From assembly GCA_016929205.1 (NCBI GenBank), contig JAFGJF010000412.1:1-45139 (forward strand): DNA of 45,139 nt, given 5' to 3'. This document shows, one piece after another, positions 7,565-15,805 of this stretch. Each line of letters starts with the position of its first letter. The stretch's first letter is position 1. A program made the translations under genes and the position numbers. A model generated the notes under the pieces. That model was given only the letters and a program-made list of their open reading frames with translations, had not been told where the DNA came from and ran no database searches. The DNA comes from Anaerolineae bacterium. Lineage in GTDB: Bacteria > Chloroflexota > Anaerolineae > JAFGEY01.

Positions 7565-9913
7565 TTACTCGGTTTGCACGCTGCAAGACGATTGGGTCAC
7601 GCCGTCAGCCAAAACGCCAAAAGATGCCGGTGTCACGACGCCGCTTCCGGCAAAGTCAATGCCGAGATCGTCGTTGAACGCCGATGTGGGCCCGGGGGCC
7701 AAAAGCACGAGATTGTCGTTGTCACTCAGATGAAACTGGGGATCAGTTTCGACATCCAGATGGCCGTTGCCCACATATAGAACGATCAGCCTATCCCAGG
7801 TATTCAGATCGTCCTTTGAAAAGTAGAGATCATTGGCGGCAGTCTGAGTGGCAATGATGCGGATGATTGTACCGCCGGGCACGTCAGCGAGTGCCGGATG
7901 ATCGGCCAGGATCAAAGATCCCTCATCTGTAGCAACCTTGGTATCGTTGTCAGTGATACGCCACCCTCTGAGATCCAGTCCACCACGCCGGGTAAGCAAC
8001 TCAAACCAGTCGCCTTGCGGATCGCTGTCATCCGCATAACACTTGGCGAACACAACATCTCCCGGCCGGGGAACGTCCCTGGCAATTTTTTCAAAGAGAG
8101 GAGTCAGCGTCAGCGCTGCATTGACCGTCAGCGTGATGGTCGGCATCTGCGCAACGCTGGGGTTGTCCCATGCGACGAACTGATAGCCCGGTGCCGGAAC
8201 AGCCACAATCTGAACGTCCATACCCTGAAAATAAACTCCCTGCCAGGGCAGATCCGGCAAGAGTTCGCCATTGATGGCAATGTAACCCGCACCAGCGGAC
8301 GGTGGTTGAAAAGAGAGCGTCGCCGTCCCAGGCAGGCCAAACGCCTCAACAATGTGCTGGCGAACGACGCCTGGCCGGATTTGAACAAACTCGCGCATCG
8401 CTTGCACGCTGATCTCCCAATTGACCTCCCCGCCCCATCGGCTGACCTCATAATTGATGTCCGGGGCAATCTCACCGGCCAACACATTGAGCCGTGCAAG
8501 GACGTGAGCGGGAGCAAAAGCCGTATTAAGCAGATCAGCCGCCCGGCTCAAGAACCGAGCCCTAAAGTCTTGATTCTCGAACAGCCGCCGCAACACCAAA
8601 GTGTCGTATCCAGATGTTTCCGGACTGATCGAGTTCAGAATCTTTTCCACGACGTTCAGGTCAACGAGCTCACCCTCAAAACCGATCTCGGGGGCAAGAT
8701 GCAATCCGAAACTATAATCGTTATCCCACAGTATCCATTGCCAGCGCCCGCCTGGACGCCGGGCTCGAAACTGGTTAACGTTGTGCTCTGGCCAGTCAGC
8801 ATTTGCCGAATAGATCTGGATAAGCGCATAGTCAACCAAGTTATCGAGATCGACCTGCTCTTCAAGATACTGATAATTCACCGGATCGGCGAGGTTATGG
8901 GTCTCGACAAACTGCAGCACGTGATCCCAATGCTCGCGATCTCCCTCGGCGATCCTTCCCACCAGAGCATGATCCGGAGAATCTAGCAAATCCACCGAAT
9001 CAGTACCATAGTGATCTGCCAGAAACCACCGGTCTATATGCTCGCGAAGCTGATAGATTCCCCAGGACTCACCGTTTAAAAAGACAAGCACAGGCTGGTT
9101 GCGCGGAGCCTGCACGTTTGTTTCGCGAGCCAGGTCGGCAACCAGTTGGTTGCGCAGCAGAGACCAGTTTGTAGACGGGGATGGAGAGTCATTCCCACCG
9201 TTATGCAATACCAACCGCTTGAAAGACTGTATGCCACTATCACCAAACAGAGGATACACCAACCGGCTCATTCCATATTCCTGGCGAAAGTAAAGCCGGA
9301 ACGACTTTTTATCATAAGCGCGCGTCCATTCCCCATGAATGCGTACGCCTGCCGGAACTTGGAATCCTAAACCAAGGTCTTCGCCTACATACGTCACATC
9401 AGCGAGCCGTTCCCAGGCATCCCCTGTCTCACGAAAGTTGGCATAGATACCCTGTTCGTCACTCCAAAGATCAGCGGGATCGATGACCAATGAGATTATG
9501 GGCAGCGTCGCCGGCACGCCTACAAAGTAGGAAGCGCTCTTGACCGGTCCAAGTTCGCCGTTGGGCAAGACCACACGAGCACGGATGACGACAACAGCCG
9601 GCGCGTCGGCATCCAACCAGATCGGATGGGCATAGAGCGTTCCCGTCGTATGTGTCGGCACGCTGCCATCCAGCGTAAAGAGCGTCTCTGTACCGGATTG
9701 TGAACAGCCGATCTCGACTTGAATGTCTCGATCGTAATAGCCGCCTGGTGGAGAAAAAACAGGTTCTGGCACAGGCGCAGAAGCCATCGTGGGCGATGAA
9801 GGCAAAAACGAAACGTCCAGGTACAGCAGGAGGATCAGCGCAACGCACAATATCAACAACAACCCAAATCCAGGTGAACGTTTGTGTGCTTGGAAGAATC
9901 GAACCCTCATCAC
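7565..9913 (-). CDS. Large CotH-kinase protein with chitobiase-type, InlB-like and lamin-tail domains
   Basis: The 782-residue protein starts with two adjacent ATGs (9913 and 9910). It has one N-terminal hydrophobic helix (about 15-36), then a CHB_HEX_C-type beta domain (about 50-130, with TLDGSVPT). A full CotH core spans about 165-510, with GIYQLREHIDRWFL (G-x-Y-x3-E) and WILWDNDYSFG (W-D-x-D) in the expected order. An InlB-like divergent repeat (about 550-600, YQFVAWDNP) and a C-terminal lamin-tail-like beta domain (about 620-770, RGWRITDNDT) follow. CotH enzymes phosphorylate protein side chains; the metal and nucleotide motifs look intact, so activity is plausible outside the cell. It is first in the CotH/DUF4956/VTC operon, ~58 bases downstream of the start point expected from the promoter at 9979-10007. 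Confidence 0.88.
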   Translation of the reverse strand: MMRVRFFQAHKRSPGFGLLLILCVALILLLYLDVSFLPSSPTMASAPVPEPVFSPPGGYYDRDIQVEIGCSQSGTETLFTLDGSVPTHTTGTLYAHPIWLDADAPAVVVIRARVVLPNGELGPVKSASYFVGVPATLPIISLVIDPADLWSDEQGIYANFRETGDAWERLADVTYVGEDLGLGFQVPAGVRIHGEWTRAYDKKSFRLYFRQEYGMSRLVYPLFGDSGIQSFKRLVLHNGGNDSPSPSTNWSLLRNQLVADLARETNVQAPRNQPVLVFLNGESWGIYQLREHIDRWFLADHYGTDSVDLLDSPDHALVGRIAEGDREHWDHVLQFVETHNLADPVNYQYLEEQVDLDNLVDYALIQIYSANADWPEHNVNQFRARRPGGRWQWILWDNDYSFGLHLAPEIGFEGELVDLNVVEKILNSISPETSGYDTLVLRRLFENQDFRARFLSRAADLLNTAFAPAHVLARLNVLAGEIAPDINYEVSRWGGEVNWEISVQAMREFVQIRPGVVRQHIVEAFGLPGTATLSFQPPSAGAGYIAINGELLPDLPWQGVYFQGMDVQIVAVPAPGYQFVAWDNPSVAQMPTITLTVNAALTLTPLFEKIARDVPRPGDVVFAKCYADDSDPQGDWFELLTRRGGLDLRGWRITDNDTKVATDEGSLILADHPALADVPGGTIIRIIATQTAANDLYFSKDDLNTWDRLIVLYVGNGHLDVETDPQFHLSDNDNLVLLAPGPTSAFNDDLGIDFAGSGVVTPASFGVLADGVTQSSCSVQTE

Positions 9914-9978
9914 GTCATAGACCAGCAGTCTTTTACTCCCGAGAGATCCAACACTCGCCAGATTGGCAAATTTGGCTT

Positions 9979-10007
9979 ATTGTAACACTGTCTATCAGTG
10001 TTGTCAA
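9979..10007 (-). promoter_or_regulatory. Strong sigma-70-type promoter for the CotH operon
   Basis: Reading the minus strand there is a perfect -35 TTGACA (10007-10002), a spacer of exactly 17 bases and a -10 TACAAT (9984-9979). The start point would be near 9971, about 58 bases before the CotH gene at 9913. No closer promoter is visible. The spacer is filled by an inverted repeat, listed separately. Confidence 0.75.
9984..10002. promoter_or_regulatory. Inverted repeat inside the promoter spacer, candidate operator
   Basis: AACACTG - TCTAT - CAGTGTT is a perfect 7-base inverted repeat with a 5-base centre. It lies between the -35 and -10 of the minus-strand promoter and touches both. A dimeric repressor bound here would block RNA polymerase. 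No regulator gene lies next to it, so the binding protein is unknown. Confidence 0.5.
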
Positions 10008-10065
10008 AGCATCTTTGGTAGACGGATTCTGCCCATCGTTCCAGCTCAAGATTGTCTGGTTCTGT

Positions 10066-10079
10066 CAGTATAGATACTG
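10066..10079. promoter_or_regulatory. Second small inverted repeat in the divergent intergenic region
   Basis: CAGTAT-AG-ATACTG is a perfect palindrome. It overlaps a weaker plus-strand promoter-like pair, TTGTCT (10052-10057), 17 bases, TACTGT (10075-10080), about 170 bases before the solute-binding-protein gene. With the promoters at 9979 and 10190 this accounts for most of the signal in the 334-base gap 9914-10247. I see no gene in that gap. Confidence 0.3.
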
Positions 10080-10189
10080 TACATTGCCAAGCATCCCAAA
10101 CATAACCCTAACCGCCTTTCTGCATCATTTAATTCATAGTGCCACGAAATCCGCAGATGGAACAAGCAGCTGTTGGCCGTGAGCCGCGT

Positions 10190-10218
10190 TTGAGAAAAGA
10201 AACACGCCATGCTATAAT
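10190..10218 (+). promoter_or_regulatory. Promoter of the solute-binding / glycerate kinase / carbamate kinase operon
   Basis: TTGAGA (10190-10195), a 17-base spacer and a perfect TATAAT (10213-10218). The start point would be near 10225, giving a leader of about 23 bases with a GGAG ribosome site before the ATG at 10248. Confidence 0.7.
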
Positions 10219-10247
10219 GTCGGAAAATCAGATTCGGAGATGTACAA

Positions 10248-11594
10248 ATGAAAAGGAAACAACCTGCCATTTTCATCGCCGTCCTAGCTGGCATTTTGTG
10301 TAGCCTGGGGCTATTCAGCGTCGGGTGCGCCACCTCGGCGACACCTGAACCCACAGCGACCCCTACCTCGCTGGCGACTGAACTGTCTTTGAACGTTACA
10401 CCCGAGCCCGTTTTGACACCGACGCCGGTCTCACCTGCCGCGCCACAGGAAATAACGATCTGGATCACCGAGTTGGTCTCTCCCCTTGAAGAGAAGAGAC
10501 AATCGCAGATCTTTGAGCAGCACATTGTCGCATTCCAAGCTACGCATCCCGACCTGACAATCGAGATTCTGCGCAAAAAGCGAGATGGCAAGGGTGGCAT
10601 CCGAGATTTTCTCACCTCCGCCAGTGCGGTTGCGCCGGCGGTTGTCCCAGATCTGATCGCTCTGGACACAAAAACACTCGTCGACATGGGGCGCGAAGGA
10701 CTGCTCGTTCCACTGGACGGGCTCTTGTCTCCCGCGCTGCTTGATGACTTGTATCCTTTTGCCACGCAGTCGTGTATGATCGATCAAAGACTGTTCTGTG
10801 TTCAATTTCAGGCCAACGTTGAACACGCCGTCTACTATACCAGCAAGATTGCCGTCGCACCACTGACCTGGGACGAGGTCTTTGCCAGCGGCGCAACCTA
10901 CATCTTCCCAACAGCCGGCCAAGATGGCCTGGTCAACGATGCGTTTCTCATCCAATATCTTTCCACGGGAGCCGAGTTCGTAGACGGCAGCGGAAAGCCG
11001 GCACTCGATCAGCAGGCATTGACCGACGTACTGTCATTCTACCGCCAGGGCATCGACAGTGGCGTCATCTTGAGCGATTCGCTAAACTACCAACGCGTCG
11101 AAGATTGCTGGCCCAAGTATCTGCAAGCCGAAGTCGTCATCAGCAACCTATCCTCAAATCTGTATTTGGCCGGGCGCAGCCTTTTAGAGCCGGTCAGTGT
11201 CGTTACATCCATTCCAACGCGCGATGGACAGTTTGTTATGCTGACCCAGGGATATGCGTGGGCAATAACAGCACACGATCCCGATCGCTGGCCCACCGTG
11301 GTCCAACTGCTTGAATGGCTGATGTATCCCGCCAACCTCGCCGAATGGAATCGGGCCGCCGGGCACTTGCCTACGCGCCGTTCTGCATTCGAACAAATGA
11401 CGCGGGACACCTATGTCAAGTTTATGTACAGCCAACTAGAAAACGCGCGTCCCTATCCATCTTTGGAGACGCACCAGCGCATCTACTATGCCATGCAAGT
11501 GGCAATTGACGACGTCTTGAGGAAAAACATACCACCCTCTGAAGCTGCGATAGGCATTCTGAACGCCGTTGGACAGGAGGCATCTCCACAATGA
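10248..11594 (+). CDS. Extracellular solute-binding lipoprotein (family 1 type)
   Basis: The 448-residue protein has a lipoprotein signal: basic MKRK start, a hydrophobic stretch and a lipobox-like LFSVGC with the Cys near residue 27. A Pro/Thr-rich tether runs to about residue 65. The rest resembles bacterial family 1 sugar-type solute-binding proteins, with EITIWI, then ...ILRKKRDGKGG..., PDLIALD near residue 140 and a late YAWAITAHDPDRW region. It should capture a small solute outside the membrane. No ABC permease or ATPase gene is in the window, so its transporter must be encoded elsewhere or it acts as a sensor. The ligand cannot be read from sequence. Its stop overlaps the glycerate kinase start by 4 bases, so the kinase may act on what is imported. 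Confidence 0.8.
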   Translation: MKRKQPAIFIAVLAGILCSLGLFSVGCATSATPEPTATPTSLATELSLNVTPEPVLTPTPVSPAAPQEITIWITELVSPLEEKRQSQIFEQHIVAFQATHPDLTIEILRKKRDGKGGIRDFLTSASAVAPAVVPDLIALDTKTLVDMGREGLLVPLDGLLSPALLDDLYPFATQSCMIDQRLFCVQFQANVEHAVYYTSKIAVAPLTWDEVFASGATYIFPTAGQDGLVNDAFLIQYLSTGAEFVDGSGKPALDQQALTDVLSFYRQGIDSGVILSDSLNYQRVEDCWPKYLQAEVVISNLSSNLYLAGRSLLEPVSVVTSIPTRDGQFVMLTQGYAWAITAHDPDRWPTVVQLLEWLMYPANLAEWNRAAGHLPTRRSAFEQMTRDTYVKFMYSQLENARPYPSLETHQRIYYAMQVAIDDVLRKNIPPSEAAIGILNAVGQEASPQ

Positions 11595-12913
11595 CCACAA
11601 ATCAGGTGATGCAACTCATTCAGGCCGCGCTTCGGGCCGTCGACCCCGTACAGGCAGTCAAAAAAAGCGTGTCCCGTGAGGGGGACTGCCTGACCGTATC
11701 CGGAAAAGACTATGATCTGAATCGATACGAACGAATCTTGCTCGTCGGCGGTGGCAAGGCGGGCGCGCCAATGGCCCAGGCCCTGCACGACATCTTGGGT
11801 GAGCGGCTGACAACAGGATGGGTCAACGTCAAGCAAGGACACCTGGTCGATACCGCTTTACCATCCTACCTGACCATTCACCAGGCACGACACCCCATCC
11901 CCGATCAGGCCGGGGCACGAGGTGCACGGCAGATCGTCGACATGGCACAAAAAGCCACCGAACGCGATCTGGTCTTTTGTTTGATTTCGGGTGGTGGATC
12001 GGCGCTGCTGCCGTTGCCCGTCGACGGGATAACGCTGGACGATCTACAATCGCTCACAGACGCACTTTTGAGCTGTGGTGCGACGATCAACGAGATCAAT
12101 ACCGTGCGCAAACACTGTTCTCAAATCAAAGGCGGACAACTCGCCCGCGCGGTGTACCCGGCGACGATCATCTCACTCATCTTGTCCGACGTGGTGGGCA
12201 ACCCGCTGGACGTAATTGCATCCGGCCCAACCGTACCCGATCCGACGACGTTCGCTGCCGCGCTTGCCGTCCTGGAAAAATATGACATCGTGGGCGCAGT
12301 GCCACCAAATATCGTCGCCCACCTGCGAGCCGGGCACGCCGAAACGCCCAAACCCGGCGATCCGATCTTTGAGCGCGTGCAAAATGTGATTATCGGCAGC
12401 AACGCCATTGCCGCACAGGCTGCGCTGGCAACGGCTAAAAAGATGGGCTTTCATACGCTACTGCTTTCTACCTACATTGAGGGCGAAGCCAGCCAGGTCG
12501 GTCGTGTGATGGCCAGTATCGCCAAATCGCTGGTCGTCGAAGGCTGGCCCCTGCCCCAACCCGCGTGTATCATCGCCGGAGGAGAAACCACGGTCACGCT
12601 TCGCGGTTCGGGCAAAGGCGGGCGCAACCAGGAACTGGCGCTTTCTGCCGCGTTGGCGCTCGATGGGTGGCCCGACGTAACGCTCATCACTCTGGCAACC
12701 GACGGCACCGATGGACCAACAGACGCCGCGGGCGCGATCATCACCGGGCAAACGGTACAGCGCGCAGCAGCCCTGGGGCTATCGGCCGCCGATTTTTTGG
12801 CCCGAAACGACTCGTACACCCTTTTTGATCGACTAGGCGATCTGATCCGTACCGGGCCGACAAATACAAACGTGAATGACCTGTTATTCATTCTGTCGCC
12901 GCAAAATCTGTGA
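11591..12913 (+). CDS. Glycerate 2-kinase (MOFRL family)
   Basis: The 440-residue protein has the full length and motif order of type-2 glycerate kinases: VGGGKAGAPMA near residue 55, CLISGGGSALL near 130, SDVVGNPLDVIASGPTVPD near 200, and in the C-terminal MOFRL domain AGGETTVTLRGSGKGGRNQE and ATDGTDGPTDAAGA. It phosphorylates D-glycerate to 2-phosphoglycerate in the cytoplasm and so feeds glyoxylate-, serine- or sugar-acid-derived carbon into lower glycolysis. The ATG overlaps the upstream TGA (ATGA), with GGAGG 11 bases upstream. The carbamate kinase gene follows after 18 bases. A glycerate/glyoxylate source linked to a carbamoyl-phosphate source would fit purine (allantoin) breakdown; that is inference. 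Confidence 0.93.
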   Translation: MTTNQVMQLIQAALRAVDPVQAVKKSVSREGDCLTVSGKDYDLNRYERILLVGGGKAGAPMAQALHDILGERLTTGWVNVKQGHLVDTALPSYLTIHQARHPIPDQAGARGARQIVDMAQKATERDLVFCLISGGGSALLPLPVDGITLDDLQSLTDALLSCGATINEINTVRKHCSQIKGGQLARAVYPATIISLILSDVVGNPLDVIASGPTVPDPTTFAAALAVLEKYDIVGAVPPNIVAHLRAGHAETPKPGDPIFERVQNVIIGSNAIAAQAALATAKKMGFHTLLLSTYIEGEASQVGRVMASIAKSLVVEGWPLPQPACIIAGGETTVTLRGSGKGGRNQELALSAALALDGWPDVTLITLATDGTDGPTDAAGAIITGQTVQRAAALGLSAADFLARNDSYTLFDRLGDLIRTGPTNTNVNDLLFILSPQNL

Positions 12914-12931
12914 AAAGGAGAAAAACTGAAT

Positions 12932-13879
12932 ATGGACGACCGCAAAGTCGCAGTCGTTGCCATTGGTGGCAACTCGTTGATCAGAGACAAGAACCACCGT
13001 ACCGTCGAGGATCAATATCAGGCAGCACACGAGACGTGCATCCACATTGCCAGTATGATCCAACAAGGATGGACAGTTGTGATCAGCCACGGCAATGGCC
13101 CTCAGGTAGGCTTTATTCTGCGCCGTTCCGAGCTTTCGGCGCTTGAACTGCACCAAGTTCCGCTCGATGCCTGCGTGGCCGACACTCAGGGCGCTTTGGG
13201 CTACGCCTTGCAGCAAAACCTGCAAAACGAATTTCGGAAACGCGGCATGCCGCACCAGGCCGTGACCGTCGTCACCCAGGTACAGGTCGCTGCGGACGAT
13301 CCTGCATTTCAGCAGATGTCCAAGCCAATCGGATCATTCATGGACCAAGACACGGCGATACGACACCAGGAGCGTGACCATTGGCACGTCGTCGAAGATG
13401 CCGGACGGGGTTGGCGGCGCGTTGTCCCATCCCCAATCCCGGTGCGTGTCGTCGAACAGGATGTGATTCAAGAGTTGAGCGAGCTTGGATACATCGTGAT
13501 CGCCGTCGGTGGTGGTGGGATTCCCGTTGTCACCGATCAGAACGGCGATCTAAAAGGTGTTGCTGCCGTGATCGACAAAGATCGTGCATCCTCATTGCTG
13601 GCGCGCGATATCCAGGCTGATTTATTTTTGATTTCGACGGCTGTGGAACAAGTCTATATTCATTTTGGCACCCCCCAACAACACCCCATCGACAGTATGA
13701 CCGTGGCACAGGCCAAACAATATATCCAAAAGGGCTACTTTGCGGCGGGCAGTATGCTGCCCAAGATTGAAGCGATCATTGACTTTTTGCAGGCTGGAGG
13801 CAAACAAGCGCTGATCACCAATCCCGAAAACATTGAGCGGGCCCTGGCGGGTCAGACAGGGACCTGGGTGGTACCTTGA
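12932..13879 (+). CDS. arcC: Carbamate kinase
   Basis: This is a typical 315-residue carbamate kinase of the amino-acid-kinase fold: VVAIGGNSLI at the N-terminus, ISHGNGPQVGF near residue 50, VIAVGGGGIPV near 190, the AVIDKDRASSLLA segment, and ALITNPENIERAL near the end. It makes ATP from ADP and carbamoyl phosphate, giving ammonia and CO2. It is the last step of arginine deiminase and allantoin/oxamate fermentations. No arginine deiminase or ornithine carbamoyltransferase is nearby. An AAGGAG site lies 11 bases before the ATG. It is third in an operon with the binding lipoprotein and glycerate kinase, a pairing that recalls enteric allantoin operons, which carry both a glycerate kinase and a carbamate kinase. 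Confidence 0.95.
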   Translation: MDDRKVAVVAIGGNSLIRDKNHRTVEDQYQAAHETCIHIASMIQQGWTVVISHGNGPQVGFILRRSELSALELHQVPLDACVADTQGALGYALQQNLQNEFRKRGMPHQAVTVVTQVQVAADDPAFQQMSKPIGSFMDQDTAIRHQERDHWHVVEDAGRGWRRVVPSPIPVRVVEQDVIQELSELGYIVIAVGGGGIPVVTDQNGDLKGVAAVIDKDRASSLLARDIQADLFLISTAVEQVYIHFGTPQQHPIDSMTVAQAKQYIQKGYFAAGSMLPKIEAIIDFLQAGGKQALITNPENIERALAGQTGTWVVP

Positions 13880-13915
13880 TCCACGGTCCTCGGCGTTCAA
13901 TTTTACATAACCTAC

Positions 13916-13944
13916 TTGACAAAACAGACAAAGTGTACTAAGAT
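13916..13944 (+). promoter_or_regulatory. Promoter in front of the MutL / PDW-repeat cluster
   Basis: Perfect TTGACA (13916-13921), 17 bases, then TAAGAT (13939-13944). The start point would be near 13951. This makes a TTG start at 13916 impossible and points to the ATG at 13994 as the first codon of the first gene. No other comparably good promoter is visible until after 22770, so it may drive the whole block. Confidence 0.65.
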
Positions 13945-13993
13945 GATAGAGAGTCCAGAATCGGTCATTTGCCAACGACACAGCGGGTTGCAC

Positions 13994-14272
13994 ATGGATC
14001 CAGTCACCGTCGATCGTCAGGAACAGATCATTGCCAACCTGGCCGACTGGATTCGAGATCGAGATCTCGAATCGCCGGCCATTCTTTTTCTCCAAGTGAA
14101 TAAACCTTTGGCCCTGATCGGCAGTCAGGCACTGCTTTTGTTACAGCCTGTGTTGGGATTCGTTGGCCCAATGTTGGGTTGGTTTGAAAATGACCAGGTT
14201 TTGGCCGAGTACGCTGCTTTGCTAGAGACACCCGGCAGCATTGATCGCATTCTGTCCTTGTTGGAACGTTGA
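13994..14272 (+). CDS. Small hydrophobic protein, first gene of the MutL cluster
   Basis: I place the start at the ATG at 13994 (MDPVTVDR) because the promoter at 13916-13944 excludes earlier in-frame starts. The 92-residue product has a charged N-terminal helix and a central hydrophobic stretch (LIGSQALLLLQPVLGFVGPM) that could be one membrane segment or hairpin. I do not recognise the family. Its stop overlaps the start of the next gene by 3 bases, so they are translated together, and it probably belongs to the same membrane complex. Confidence 0.7.
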   Translation: MDPVTVDRQEQIIANLADWIRDRDLESPAILFLQVNKPLALIGSQALLLLQPVLGFVGPMLGWFENDQVLAEYAALLETPGSIDRILSLLER

Positions 14273-15042
14273 GTGAAATGATTGAAACGACATTTAACGA
14301 CCTATATGCCATGCTCCTCATCGTTTTGGTTGTCGTCATATCCGCTTGCTTGTGGTGGTTCTCTCACCGTTTGCACACACACAAGAAACATAGATTGCGG
14401 CCGATTCCAGCCTTCACGATGATGAAAAGCCTGCTTGGTCATATGACCGAGGGTGGCAAAAGGGTCCACCTTGCACTCGGGACTGCTGGCATAAGCGAGG
14501 CGAACGTGCCGGCAACGGTCAGCGGCCTGGCTGTTTTGCGTTATCTGGCCAACCAGGGAGCATCATTTGGTGTTTCGCCAGTGACCACCGTTGCCGATCC
14601 CACGTCGATGCTGGTCGCCCAAGATACGCTTTACCGCGCGCACCAAACCAGAGGACTCGCTGATAACTATGCCTCGACCGACGTGCAAATGATCGCGCCA
14701 GATCCCACGGCGTTTGCCATTGGTGCGCAAGACATCGTCAACCAGGAAAACGTGGCTGCCAACGTCATGATCGGTCATTTTGATCAGGAATTTTTGCTGT
14801 TGGGCGAAGCGGGTGCTCAACGTGGCCTGATTCAAGCCGCCGGTTCCGACAGCGTCGGAGCACAGCCTTTTATGTTGGCCACGTCCAAGCACGTTCTTTT
14901 GGGCGAAGAGATGTTTGCCGCCGGAGCCTATTTGACTCAGGAACCGGGGCAGGTTGCCAGTTTAGTCGTCCAGGATCTGTTGCGCGTCGGTGTCGTTGTC
15001 GTTATCCTATTAGGGGTGATCGCCAAGACACTACTTGGATAG
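14269..15042 (+). CDS. DUF6754-like membrane protein
   Basis: The start is a TTG at 14269 overlapping the previous TGA; an ATG at 14278 is the alternative. The protein is ~257 residues with a hydrophobic helix at each end (about 13-35 and 235-255) and a soluble middle domain. The middle contains VHLALGTAGISEAN, LAVLRYLANQG, TTVADPTSMLVAQDTLYRAH, VANVMIGHFDQEFLLLGEAG and LATSKHVLLGEEMFAAGAYL. This pattern matches, from memory, the DUF6754 proteins of Chloroflexota; function is unknown. The two terminal helices place the domain on one side of the membrane. It is the second gene of the cluster and 22 bases upstream of a six-helix protein. Confidence 0.7.
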   Translation: MSEMIETTFNDLYAMLLIVLVVVISACLWWFSHRLHTHKKHRLRPIPAFTMMKSLLGHMTEGGKRVHLALGTAGISEANVPATVSGLAVLRYLANQGASFGVSPVTTVADPTSMLVAQDTLYRAHQTRGLADNYASTDVQMIAPDPTAFAIGAQDIVNQENVAANVMIGHFDQEFLLLGEAGAQRGLIQAAGSDSVGAQPFMLATSKHVLLGEEMFAAGAYLTQEPGQVASLVVQDLLRVGVVVVILLGVIAKTLLG

Positions 15043-15064
15043 AGGCGGAGGTCTCCAGGTAAGC

Positions 15065-15733
15065 ATGAACCTGAAACGATTGTTTCACATCATCCTGACC
15101 GTGATCGCGCTCTCAACAGGGATCATCGTGCTCCTCTCTTTTGTCATCAACAGCGCGAACCTGCGCGCCTGGCGCGGCGTCTTGGTCGAGTGGACGGTCA
15201 TCGTTGTTGCCTTTGCTCTGTTTATTGGTGTGCTAAACGTACTGAATGTGCACGCACAACGCGTTCTGAAAGGCCAAAGCGTCATTTACAGTCTGATCCT
15301 GGTAGGCGCTTTTTCAATCGTCTTTGTTTCGGGCATCCTGCCGAAAGATCTGTTGCCGTCCAATTTTCCCCAGTTTACGGGACCAGATGGACTGGTGATG
15401 GATTTTGTCTTTCGCTACATTCAGCGCCCTGTGCAGGCGACACTCTTTTCATTGATGGCCTTTTTCATCGTCACCGCCGCGTGGCGCGCGTTTCGGATTC
15501 ACAGCGCGGCGTCGCTGGTGATGTTCATTTCTGCCATACTTGTGCTGCTCGGGTCGATCTATCTTGACCTTGGAGGTGCGTGGCAGACCGTCGTCGATAT
15601 CAAAGACTGGGTGCTGCGCGTTCCAGCGATGGCCGGAGCACGTGGCATTTTGCTGGGAATTGTATTGGGAACCGTGGTTACAGGTATGCGCTTGTTGCTT
15701 GGTATTGAAAAACCTTACACCGATCAGGACTAG
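15065..15733 (+). CDS. Six-helix integral membrane protein of unknown function
   Basis: I chose the ATG at 15065, which has GGAGG about 12 bases upstream, over a TTG at 15035 inside the previous gene. The 222-residue product has about six hydrophobic helices, beginning with FHIILTVIALSTGIIVLLSF, then a helix ending VLNVLNVHAQRVL, and ending with a Gly-rich helix (GILLGIVLGTVVTGMRLL). The loops are short and it has no catalytic motif I can name. It is likely an integral subunit of whatever the cluster builds. Confidence 0.75.
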   Translation: MNLKRLFHIILTVIALSTGIIVLLSFVINSANLRAWRGVLVEWTVIVVAFALFIGVLNVLNVHAQRVLKGQSVIYSLILVGAFSIVFVSGILPKDLLPSNFPQFTGPDGLVMDFVFRYIQRPVQATLFSLMAFFIVTAAWRAFRIHSAASLVMFISAILVLLGSIYLDLGGAWQTVVDIKDWVLRVPAMAGARGILLGIVLGTVVTGMRLLLGIEKPYTDQD

Positions 15734-15738
15734 CAACT

Positions 15739-15762
15739 GTTCGAGTTAGAGATTGCTCGAAC
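15739..15762. repeat. Inverted repeat between two genes of the cluster
   Basis: GTTCGAG, a 10-base centre and CTCGAAC form a perfect 7-base inverted repeat just after the stop at 15733 and before the PDW-repeat gene at 15806. No T-run follows, so it is more likely an mRNA hairpin or processing site than a terminator. Confidence 0.35.
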
Positions 15763-15805
15763 TTGCGCCTAGCATATCGACACGACCGGAATCAGTTGAG
15801 CGAAA

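Noticed and set aside
10052..10080. TTGTCT-17-TACTGT as main promoter of the binding-protein operon
   Set aside because: TTGAGA-17-TATAAT at 10190 is closer to the start codon and much nearer consensus.
13916..13993. Upstream extension of the first cluster gene from a TTG at 13916
   Set aside because: The TTG is the -35 TTGACA of a good promoter and the transcript would start near 13951.
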